Assembly (NCBI RefSeq): GCF_039535095.1
Contig: NZ_BAAAWN010000001.1
Coordinates: 1,736,001 to 1,800,000, forward strand
Length of the DNA: 64,000 bases
Origin: Arthrobacter ramosus
Lineage (GTDB): Bacteria > Actinomycetota > Actinomycetes > Actinomycetales > Micrococcaceae
Direction: 5' to 3'
Shown: piece after piece, positions 27,630 through 34,954 of the stretch
Layout of the letters: every line of letters starts with the position of its first letter
How positions within the stretch are numbered: the stretch's first letter is position 1
Program-made: the position numbers and the translations under genes
Notes under the pieces: model-generated
Database searches by the model: none
The model's input: the letters and a program-made list of their open reading frames with translations, nothing else
Told to the model about the DNA's origin: nothing

Positions 27630-28809
27630 CACGGCCCGAATCGCTGACGTCACTGAAGGCGACGACGCCGCCGAACGCCAGGCACTGGCCGGCGCCAAGC
27701 GGATCGTCGTCAAGGTAGGTTCGTCCTCGCTGACCAGCATCAAAGGCGGCATCTCGGAGAAAGCGCTGACGGCACTCGTCCACGCCCTGGCCGAGAAGCG
27801 CAATTCCGGGACGGAGATCATCCTGGTCTCTTCCGGTGCCATCGCGGCGGGCCTGGCACCGCTCGGCCTCGCCAAGCGTCCCAAAGACCTCGCCACGCAG
27901 CAGGCTGCGGCCAGTGTGGGTCAAGGGCTTTTGATGGCGCGCTATTCGCAGGCTTTTGCTGCGCACGGGGTCACGGTCAGCCAAGTCCTGTTGACTGCGG
28001 ATGACTTGATGCGGCGCACGCAGCACAGCAACGCATACCGGGCGCTGGACCGTTTGCTGAACCTCGGCGTCGTGCCCGTCGTGAACGAAAACGACACCGT
28101 TGCAACGCACGAAATCCGCTTCGGTGACAACGATCGTCTGGCCGCTTTGGTGGCGCACCTTGTGCGGGCGGATGCGCTGGTCCTGCTTTCCGACGTCGAC
28201 GCCCTGTACGACGGACCGCCGTCGTTGGGTGCCAAGCGCATTCCGCTCGTCACCGGTCCCGATGACCTCGTCGGGGTGACTATCGGCAAGGCCGGCAAGG
28301 CCGGCGTCGGAACCGGCGGCATGACCACCAAGGTGGAGGCGGCGTCCATCGCCGCAGGCTCCGGTATCCACGCCCTTGTGACGTCCACGGCCAATGCCGC
28401 CGCCGCGCTGGCAGGCGAGGACGTGGGAACGTGGTTCGCCATCAACGGCAACCGCAAACCCGTCCGGCTGCTGTGGCTGGCCCACCTCGCTTCGGTTCGG
28501 GGCCGTTTGGTGCTCGACGACGGCGCCGTCAAGGCCGTGCGCGACCGCCACACCTCGCTGTTGCCCGCCGGAATATCGTCGGTGCAGGGAGACTTCGAGC
28601 CGGGCGACCCCGTGGAGATGGTTTCCGCCGAGGGCACAGTGATTGCCAGGGGACTGGTGAACTACTCGGCGGAAGAGCTTCCCCGCATGCTTGGCCGTTC
28701 AACCAAGGAGCTCGCGAAGGACCTTGGCCGCGGATATGACCGCGTAGTTGTTCATGTTGACGACCTCGTACTGGTCCAGCAGGCCCGCTCCACTAAACTT
28801 GGAGAATGA
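27619..28809 (+). CDS. proB: Glutamate 5-kinase
   Basis: First enzyme of proline synthesis, phosphorylating glutamate. It has 396 residues: an amino-acid-kinase domain with [16 protein letters not shown] and NENDTV, and a C-terminal PUA domain (about 300-390). The start ATG lies inside the end of obgE. The final TGA overlaps the proA start as ATGA. Feedback control by proline is usual for the family and not visible here. Confidence 0.96.
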   Translation: MTTSTARIADVTEGDDAAERQALAGAKRIVVKVGSSSLTSIKGGISEKALTALVHALAEKRNSGTEIILVSSGAIAAGLAPLGLAKRPKDLATQQAAASVGQGLLMARYSQAFAAHGVTVSQVLLTADDLMRRTQHSNAYRALDRLLNLGVVPVVNENDTVATHEIRFGDNDRLAALVAHLVRADALVLLSDVDALYDGPPSLGAKRIPLVTGPDDLVGVTIGKAGKAGVGTGGMTTKVEAASIAAGSGIHALVTSTANAAAALAGEDVGTWFAINGNRKPVRLLWLAHLASVRGRLVLDDGAVKAVRDRHTSLLPAGISSVQGDFEPGDPVEMVSAEGTVIARGLVNYSAEELPRMLGRSTKELAKDLGRGYDRVVVHVDDLVLVQQARSTKLGE

Positions 28810-30176
28810 CTGAGGCCCTTACCCCTGATTCTCCCGTGATGACTGACGCCCTGGCTTCCGGCAATGCCGCCCAGGTACCGGAAACTCCGGAGACGGGAAA
28901 CGCGCCGCTCACCCCCGAGCAAGTAGAGGCGGCCGTGCATTCGATTGCGGACCGCTCACGGCAGGCCGCCCGGCACATGGCCCAGGCGAACCGTGCCTGG
29001 AAGGACCGCGCCCTTCACGCTATCGGCGCAGCCCTCCGGGAACAGCAGGGGTCCATTCTCGCTGCCAACGCCAAGGATGTTGAGTCCGGCCGCAACAACG
29101 GAACCTCCGCAGCCATGCTGGACCGTCTCACCCTGACTTCCGCCCGCATCGACGGCCTTGTCGCGGCCCTTGTGAACCTGGCGGGCCTGCCCGATCCCGT
29201 GGGCAATGTCGTCCGAGGCCAGACCCTCCCCAACGGACTGCGCTTGCGCCAGGTCAATGTGCCCATGGGAGTAGTCGCGGCTATCTATGAGGCCCGCCCC
29301 AACGTCACGGTCGACATCGCCGGGCTCGCCTTGAAGAGCGGAAATGCGGTGATCCTGCGCGGCGGATCGGCTGCTGCCCACACCAACGCAGCCCTGGTGA
29401 CCATCCTCCGCGATGCGTTGGAATCCGTTGGCCTTCCCGCCGATGCCGTCCAGAGCGTGGACCAATTCGGCCGCGAGGGCGCGAACGTCCTGATGCGTGC
29501 CCGCGGCCGGGTGGACGTGCTGATTCCCCGTGGTGGACGCGAGCTGATTCAGACTGTGGTGAACAACTCTTCCGTGCCCGTCATTGAGACCGGCGAAGGA
29601 AATGTGCATATCTTCATCGACGAGTCCGCCAGCGAAGAGATGGCCGTCGATATCCTGCTGAACGCCAAGACCCAGCGTCCCAGCGTTTGCAACACTGTGG
29701 AGACTCTCCTGGTGCACTCGAAATCCACCGTGCTGCCCGCTGTCGCCACCGCCTTGCGCTCCGCCGGGGTCACCCTGCATGTCGACTCCCGGATTCAAGC
29801 GGCGCTGTCCGGTTCCGTGGACACAGTCCCTGCCGACGACGTCGATTGGGCCACGGAATACATGGACCTTGACCTCGCCGTTGCCATGGTGGACAACCTC
29901 GACGAGGCAGTTGCGCACATCCGTAAATGGTCGACGGGCCACACGGAGGCCATCCTGACGAACAATCTGGCGAACGCCGAGAAGTTCATTGCGGACATCG
30001 ACTCTGCGGCGGTCATTGTGAACGCTTCCACGCGTTTCACCGACGGAGGCGAGCTCGGCCTCGGTGCCGAGGTAGGAATCTCTACCCAGAAGCTGCACGC
30101 ACGCGGTCCGATGGGCCTCACGGAGTTGACCACCACCAAGTGGATTGTCCAGGGTGAAGGCCAGGTCCGCGGCTAG
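28806..30176 (+). CDS. proA: Glutamate-5-semialdehyde dehydrogenase
   Basis: Second enzyme of proline synthesis, reducing glutamyl phosphate. It has 456 residues, about 35-40 more than E. coli ProA. The excess is an N-terminal Pro/Thr-rich stretch before PLTPEQVEAAVH, so a later start such as ATG 28839 remains possible; the ATGA overlap with proB supports ATG 28806. The catalytic Cys lies in RPSVCNTVETLLVH, and VYEARPNVTVD (here IYEARPNVTVD) is the family signature. Confidence 0.95.
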   Translation: MTEALTPDSPVMTDALASGNAAQVPETPETGNAPLTPEQVEAAVHSIADRSRQAARHMAQANRAWKDRALHAIGAALREQQGSILAANAKDVESGRNNGTSAAMLDRLTLTSARIDGLVAALVNLAGLPDPVGNVVRGQTLPNGLRLRQVNVPMGVVAAIYEARPNVTVDIAGLALKSGNAVILRGGSAAAHTNAALVTILRDALESVGLPADAVQSVDQFGREGANVLMRARGRVDVLIPRGGRELIQTVVNNSSVPVIETGEGNVHIFIDESASEEMAVDILLNAKTQRPSVCNTVETLLVHSKSTVLPAVATALRSAGVTLHVDSRIQAALSGSVDTVPADDVDWATEYMDLDLAVAMVDNLDEAVAHIRKWSTGHTEAILTNNLANAEKFIADIDSAAVIVNASTRFTDGGELGLGAEVGISTQKLHARGPMGLTELTTTKWIVQGEGQVRG

Positions 30177-30255
30177 CGACGCTGTAACATAGAACAGAAG
30201 TCCTGAACGGTGGGAGGATCCGCCGTCGAAATCCTTTGAACCGCTAGGGGAGAAA

Positions 30256-30489
30256 ATGCAGTTTCAGCAGATCGCCATTTCAATTCTCACTCAAGGGGGC
30301 GAGAGCGAGGCGCCGGCGCCGTTGTGGGCTCCTCCTTTCGTCTTCGGCATCACCATCTTCTCCATCCTCCTGGTCCTGATGTTTGTGGCAGTCTCCTACA
30401 CGAACCTTGGCAACCGTCACGACGCCGTTGACGAGCACTCGGATCCGCACCGCCAGCACCCGGCCAAGCACCCAGGGCTGGGTCACTAA
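30256..30489 (+). CDS. Small single-pass membrane protein
   Basis: Unrecognised 77-residue protein. A short polar N-terminus precedes one hydrophobic segment (about residues 28-47, [20 protein letters not shown]), followed by a His/Asp-rich tail. AGGGGAG just before the ATG supports translation. It lies between proA and nadD. The His-rich tail ([18 protein letters not shown]) might bind metal, but nothing shows a function. Confidence 0.7.
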   Translation: MQFQQIAISILTQGGESEAPAPLWAPPFVFGITIFSILLVLMFVAVSYTNLGNRHDAVDEHSDPHRQHPAKHPGLGH

Positions 30490-30535
30490 CATTTCCGCCG
30501 CAAAACCCTTCGAGGAAACGGGGCGCCGACTTCGC

Positions 30536-31165
30536 TTGGGCGTGATGGGTGGGACCTTCGATCCCATTCACCACGGCCACTTGGTTGCTGCCAGTGAGGT
30601 TGCTGCCAAGTTCCGCTTGGACGAGGTGGTCTTCGTGCCCACCGGACAGCCTTGGCAGAAATCGCACAAGCAGGTCAGCGAAGCCGAGCACCGGTACTTG
30701 ATGACGGTCATTGCCACGGCTTCGAACCCCAATTTCACGGTGAGCCGCGTGGACGTGGACCGCCCCGGTCCCACGTTCACGATCGATACACTGCGGGATC
30801 TCCGGACCCAGCGGCCGGATGCGGACCTGTTCTTCATCACGGGCGCCGACGCCTTGGCGCAGATCCTGTCGTGGAAAGATGTCGATGAGCTTTGGTCCTT
30901 GGCGCATTTTGTCGGTGTCACCCGGCCCGGTCATGTTCTTGATGGCATGGGGAGGGAGGACGTCAGTCTGTTGGAAGTGCCCGCCATGGCGATTTCTTCG
31001 ACGGATTGCCGTGCCCGCGTGGGTGCAGGCAATCCGGTCTGGTACCTCGTACCTGATGGAGTAGTGCAGTACATCGCCAAATACAGGCTGTACTCGGGCA
31101 AACCCGGCATGGGGGAGCCTCTGCATGCTATGACCGGACCAGAACACCAAGCCCGTACCGAGTGA
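30536..31165 (+). CDS. nadD: Nicotinate-nucleotide adenylyltransferase
   Basis: Adenylates nicotinic acid mononucleotide in NAD synthesis. The nucleotidyltransferase motif [12 protein letters not shown] and C-terminal [10 protein letters not shown] (an ISST motif) are clear, and the protein aligns with mycobacterial NadD. The start is uncertain: the first beta strand (RLRLGVMGG) extends upstream of ATG 30545, but the preceding in-frame codons contain only TTG 30536, GTG 30542, a possible ATT 30491 and a distant TTG 30383 that would overlap the previous gene. TTG 30536 is chosen provisionally (209 residues). The next gene starts seven bases after its stop. Confidence 0.9.
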   Translation: MGVMGGTFDPIHHGHLVAASEVAAKFRLDEVVFVPTGQPWQKSHKQVSEAEHRYLMTVIATASNPNFTVSRVDVDRPGPTFTIDTLRDLRTQRPDADLFFITGADALAQILSWKDVDELWSLAHFVGVTRPGHVLDGMGREDVSLLEVPAMAISSTDCRARVGAGNPVWYLVPDGVVQYIAKYRLYSGKPGMGEPLHAMTGPEHQARTE

Positions 31166-31172
31166 GTTTTGA

Positions 31173-32417
31173 ATGAGCCAGGAACAGCCCCCCATCCCTA
31201 GCCGGCGCGAGCTTCGACGAGCCCGGGACGCGCGCCTGGAAGAAACCGGCGCACGTCCCGCAGTAGCCGAGGCCGTTGCCTCCGACGACGCCAACCATGC
31301 GTCCGGTGGCGCTTCGGTCAATCGGGTGCGCCGGGTGGCCGATGCTCCTCTGGACGCCAAACCTGCCTCGGAACGTTCTTCCCAGGCGCGCGCTCGCGAC
31401 CGTGCCGCACTCCGCGCCATCAAGGAACTCGCGGATAAGGAGCAGCAGCTTTCCCGCGGCGGCCCGCCCACGCGCCGTCAGTTGCGCCTCCAGGAATTGC
31501 AGGAAGAAGTTGCACCGGGCACCTCGGCGATCCCCGTTGTCCCGGCACCAGGATCCGGGCCGAGGACATCGAGCGTCCCCGTCCAGACTTCCGGCAGGCA
31601 GCAGGCTGGCCCGGATCGCCCGGGCATATCGCCTGGCGGCGGTGTCCGCGTTACGGCGGGCCCTCCTCCCGGTGCGCCGGAAATGACCGTGGAGCAGGCC
31701 TTGATGGCCCGTGAGCTCCTGGCCGCCCAAGCGAACAATCAGTCCAACAAACTTGAGCACATCGCCGCAATGGAATCAGCGGTGCAGAAAGTCCCGGCCG
31801 CTGAATCCGGGGTTTCCGGTACCGACGCTGAGCCGGCGGATCCAGAGGCTTTGGCCGAACAAATCGCCCAGGCTGAACGCGAGGCGATCCTCAACAAGAG
31901 GGCGATCGCCAAGCAGAAGCTAGCCGAGCAGAACAGCCGTCCTTCCGGTCCGGTCCGTGCCGAACCTTCCGTGGCCAGCAACCTGGCCATGGTGACGCCC
32001 CTTGAATTCGTGAAGGTTCCGGGACTCGAGCGTCCCGTCATGAAACCGCCCGGCACCACCTTTGTTCCTCTCGTGACCTCCCCTGCGCCGAAACTGAAGC
32101 CCGGGCAGTCGGCGTCGGGTAAGCCGCGCAGCCTGCGCGGCCGAGCAGGAGTGCTGGCGCGCGCGGAGGCCGCTGCGAAAGCGGCAGGTCGACGCCCGGC
32201 GTCGGACTCCGCACCAGATGGCGAAGCGTTCGCGGAAGCGGCCGAGCATCCGCCCATTTCGGCAAGTTCGGCTTACGGACTTGAACCGCTCGACGCCGCG
32301 ACGGCGGGACTTGGGCGCGCCCAGCGTACCCGGCTTCTGGTCCTGGGACTCGTTGGCATCGGAGCCATCGCCCTGATTGCGGGCATCATCATGATCACCA
32401 GCGGACTTTCCCGCTGA
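31173..32417 (+). CDS. Tail-anchored, mostly disordered protein of unknown function
   Basis: The 414-residue protein is mostly low-complexity, rich in Ala, Pro, Arg and Glu, with one hydrophobic segment at the extreme C-terminus (about residues 386-410, LLVLGLVGIGAIALIAGIIMI) ending TSGLSR. It begins with SRRELRRARDARLEE. A Glu/Ala helix-prone part lies at about 215-260. It is sandwiched between nadD and rsfS with tight spacing upstream. I do not recognise a domain; topology suggests a cytoplasmic protein tethered to the membrane. Confidence 0.75.
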   Translation: MSQEQPPIPSRRELRRARDARLEETGARPAVAEAVASDDANHASGGASVNRVRRVADAPLDAKPASERSSQARARDRAALRAIKELADKEQQLSRGGPPTRRQLRLQELQEEVAPGTSAIPVVPAPGSGPRTSSVPVQTSGRQQAGPDRPGISPGGGVRVTAGPPPGAPEMTVEQALMARELLAAQANNQSNKLEHIAAMESAVQKVPAAESGVSGTDAEPADPEALAEQIAQAEREAILNKRAIAKQKLAEQNSRPSGPVRAEPSVASNLAMVTPLEFVKVPGLERPVMKPPGTTFVPLVTSPAPKLKPGQSASGKPRSLRGRAGVLARAEAAAKAAGRRPASDSAPDGEAFAEAAEHPPISASSAYGLEPLDAATAGLGRAQRTRLLVLGLVGIGAIALIAGIIMITSGLSR

Positions 32418-32480
32418 CCATAACGGCTTTTGCCACCAAACAGGCTTCGTCTATTCTCGAAGCCGCATACAAGGAGTCCC

Positions 32481-32879
32481 GTGACTGCACATGAACAATC
32501 CGTCCTCTTGGCCCGCCACGCCGCCCGCGCGGCAGCGGACAAGCTGGCCGAGGACATCATCGCCTTGGACGTCAGCGAACGTCTGGCCCTGACTGACGTC
32601 TTCCTGATCGCCTCGGCCCCGACCGAACGCCAGGTCAATGCCATCGTCGATGGCATCGAGGAAGAGCTGCTCAAGCAGGATCTGCGCCCGGTCCGCCGCG
32701 AAGGGCGTTCCGAGGGCCGCTGGGTCCTGTTGGACTACGCCGACATCGTGGTGCACGTCCAGCACTCCGAGGACAGGGTCTTCTACGCCCTGGAACGCCT
32801 GTGGAAAGACTGCCCGGTAGTGGATCTGGAGCTCGGTGACGACGCCTCGGCGAAGGCTCCCGCGGTCGAGGAATCCTAG
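32481..32879 (+). CDS. rsfS: Ribosomal silencing factor RsfS
   Basis: Binds L14 and blocks subunit joining when nutrients are low. It has 132 residues from GTG 32481, chosen because AAGGAG at 32471-32476 sits five bases upstream; a longer frame upstream has no support. Family motifs are ALDVSERLALTDVFLIASAPTERQ and WVLLDYADIVVHVQH. nadD-rsfS proximity is conserved widely in bacteria. Confidence 0.95.
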   Translation: MTAHEQSVLLARHAARAAADKLAEDIIALDVSERLALTDVFLIASAPTERQVNAIVDGIEEELLKQDLRPVRREGRSEGRWVLLDYADIVVHVQHSEDRVFYALERLWKDCPVVDLELGDDASAKAPAVEES

Positions 32880-32913
32880 GCTCCAGGCCGCAAACCAACT
32901 GAATATGCCCGAT

Positions 32914-32943
32914 TTGGAATTTTCGGAAATGCTGTTCTAAGAT
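32914..32943 (+). promoter_or_regulatory. Probable promoter of tRNA-Ala
   Basis: TTGGAA (32914-32919) and TAAGAT (32938-32943) are 18 bases apart, about 80 bases before the tRNA. The flanking DNA is unusually AT-rich for this window. Confidence 0.55.
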
Positions 32944-33021
32944 ATTTGAGTTGCTTCGGAGGAATCCGAAAACTGGACGGGATTTCAAGCCAGTTCACGG
33001 TTCGCGGAGCAGCGAAAATAT

Positions 33022-33097
33022 GGGGCTGTGGCGCAGCTGGTAGCGCACCTGCATGGCATGCAGGGGGTCAGGGGTTCGAGTCCCCTCAGCTCCACCA
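33022..33097 (+). tRNA. tRNA-Ala (anticodon GGC), CCA encoded
   Basis: Acceptor GGGGCTG pairs with CAGCTCC, including the G3-U70 wobble that marks alanine tRNAs. The anticodon loop ATGGCAT gives GGC. The T arm contains GGTTCGAGTCC, and the genomic sequence continues with CCA. Confidence 0.97.
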
Positions 33098-33099
33098 TA

Positions 33100-33155
33100 G
33101 AGGCCTGGCCTGGAACGTGGACTAGATTCATGTTCCGGGCAGGGCCTCACTTTTG
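33100..33155 (+). terminator. Terminator hairpin after tRNA-Ala
   Basis: A 17-bp imperfect stem (GAGGCCTGGCCTGGAAC with GTTCCGGGCAGGGCCTC) is followed by ACTTTTG. Confidence 0.75.
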
Positions 33156-33157
33156 TG

Positions 33158-33191
33158 AAAGGGAATCACCTTAGCGGGTGGTTCCCTTTTT
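33158..33191 (+). terminator. Second terminator after tRNA-Ala
   Basis: AAAGGGAATCACC pairs with GGTGGTTCCCTTT with one mismatch, and the arm runs into TTTTT. Together with the preceding hairpin it separates the tRNA from the lacI gene. The remaining bases to 33380 hold no gene that I can support. Confidence 0.8.
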
Positions 33192-33380
33192 CGTGCCGTG
33201 GACGCGGAAGGCCCGGACCCGTCCTCGCTTAGCTGTTGAGTGTATGCAACAGTGGGCTCAGCACGCCTGCAACACTTTGCCAACCGATTACGGTTTACTA
33301 TGAGGCATTACCGTCCGGCGGATCGCGGTCATTCGAGGGTCCATTGCCGAGCAGCCACCGACAACACAGGGGGATAGTCC

Positions 33381-34406
33381 TTGGTAACTATGGCCGATGT
33401 TGCGCGGGTAGCCCGCGTTTCCAGGAGCACCGTGTCCTACGCCCTCAGTGGTGTTCGGCCGATTGCACCCGAAACGCGCGAGCGCATCCTGAAGGCCATG
33501 GCCGACCTTGGCTATACGCCGAACCTGCTCGCCCAGGGTTTGGCCGGCAAGCGGACGGGCATCGTCTCGTTGATTTTCCCGGTCGGGGAGCAAGGCATGA
33601 ACACCACGGAATTCGAATACGTTCAAGGTGCTGCCGAACAAGCGCGCGTCGACGGATACCATCTTCTTCTGTGGCCAATGGACCCCGACGACCTAGGCGA
33701 GATGCAGCGGATCGTTGCCCAGGGCCTGGTCGATGGAATCCTCCTTATGGAAGTCAGGTCATTCGACGAAAGGATTCCAGTCCTACTGGAAACGGGTGTT
33801 CCATTCGTCACGATCGGGCGGCCAGCGGATGCCGCTGGCCTGACATTCGTCGACGCGGATTTTGAAGCCATGGGCGAGCTGGCAGTCTCGCACCTCGTCA
33901 GCCTGGGGCACACGGAAATCGGCCTCGTGACGCATTCGCGTGAGTCCCTGGACACCGGATACGGCCCGATGGTCCGATCCTGGGATGCCGTGGCGGCTGC
34001 CGCCTCGCGGCACGGCATCACTGCTCGGCTGTTCCCAACCGCGAGCTCACTCGCCGGTGGCCGCGAGGTGTTCGGACAAATTCTGGAGTTGTCCCCGGAG
34101 ACCACCGGACTCGTGATGATCAACGAAGCGGCTACTGCAGGCCTTCTGGGTGCTGCGGCGAGCCATGGTTGGCGAGTCCCGGAGTCTCTCTCCATTGTCG
34201 CGATCAACACCAGCGCCGGCTCCGCGGAGCGCTTCATGCCTGCCCTGACGACGGCGTCCGCCGAACCGAGGGTAATGGGGCGTGAGGCAGCACAATTCCT
34301 TTCCCGGCGCCTCAGGAGTGACGGCACGGATGCCCTGCAATGGCTCGCTGAACCGGTGCTGACGTTGCGCGAAAGCACCGCCGTGGCACGCGCTACCCAG
34401 TCGTAG
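33381..34406 (+). CDS. LacI family transcriptional regulator
   Basis: Sugar-responsive repressor of 341 residues. The HTH is at about residues 4-24 (MADVARVARVSRSTVSYALSG) with hinge helix PNLLAQGLAGKRTG, followed by a periplasmic-binding-protein-like effector domain. The start is TTG 33381 with AGGGGG seven bases upstream; an ATG four codons in is the alternative. A LacI-type palindrome overlaps the -35 of the glgP promoter 375 bases past its stop, so glgP is its likely target. The effector cannot be read from sequence. Confidence 0.9.
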   Translation: MVTMADVARVARVSRSTVSYALSGVRPIAPETRERILKAMADLGYTPNLLAQGLAGKRTGIVSLIFPVGEQGMNTTEFEYVQGAAEQARVDGYHLLLWPMDPDDLGEMQRIVAQGLVDGILLMEVRSFDERIPVLLETGVPFVTIGRPADAAGLTFVDADFEAMGELAVSHLVSLGHTEIGLVTHSRESLDTGYGPMVRSWDAVAAAASRHGITARLFPTASSLAGGREVFGQILELSPETTGLVMINEAATAGLLGAAASHGWRVPESLSIVAINTSAGSAERFMPALTTASAEPRVMGREAAQFLSRRLRSDGTDALQWLAEPVLTLRESTAVARATQS

Positions 34407-34900
34407 AATCACCTGGCCGTTCGGGTGTAATCCGCCAATTCGACGCAATCATTACGCGGTCCGATCACACGTGATTGTGACATTTGACACACCATTGCGC
34501 CGCCAACTACTGTCGAGCCATCGACCCGCGTCGACAAGGCGCGTCGACGAACGGCGATGAGATTCCTCCTGATACAACATGGCGGATGGTCACCGATCAG
34601 AGTTCCCGGAGACTAAGGAAGTATGTCGTGCTCGGAATCATTCGGTACCAGTCCTGCGTGTTGAAGATGCGGTCGATGTCACGCCCCGGAATAGTGCGAG
34701 GACAGGACCTGGAGACCGCCACCTGCGTCTGAGTTTCAGGACCCGTGCGCCCGTGAGGCCAATGATGCCCGCTCAAAGCATGTAAGCGCTTGCCCTGTGC
34801 CGGTGGTAGCCGTAGAAGCCTCCTCACCCGGCGCCCTGGTGGCCCCACCCCTAGCCAACATCACCCCAATCATCACAACAACCTCTTGGAGGTACACCGC
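34407..34900 (+). promoter_or_regulatory. glgP promoter region with LacI-type operator
   Basis: The 494-base gap contains no accepted gene. TGTAAGCGCTTGCC (34781-34794) fits the LacI/GalR consensus TGNAANCGNTTNCA. It overlaps a -35 element TTGCCC (34790-34795), which is 17 bases from TAGAAG (34813-34818). Repressor binding there would block transcription of the upstream ORF and glgP. The rest (34407-34780) shows only a short direct repeat of GCGTCGAC near 34530-34550. Confidence 0.75.
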
Positions 34901-34954
34901 ATGGAAACGTTGACCAAACCGGCCCTGTCCGCGTTCGAAGGTGGCCGGAAGTGA
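34901..34954 (+). CDS. 17-codon upstream ORF coupled to glgP
   Basis: METLTKPALSAFEGGRK is preceded by a near-perfect Shine-Dalgarno TTGGAGG (34886-34892), eight bases before its ATG. Its stop TGA overlaps the GTG start of glgP (GTGA at 34951). glgP's own ribosome-binding site is weak, so this ORF probably recruits ribosomes for it. It may be a leader peptide or the decayed remnant of a longer gene. Confidence 0.6.
   Translation: METLTKPALSAFEGGRK

Noticed and set aside
34484..34785. Two overlapping short frames between lacI and glgP
   Set aside because: Basic, low-information peptides with no ribosome-binding site; the region is regulatory.
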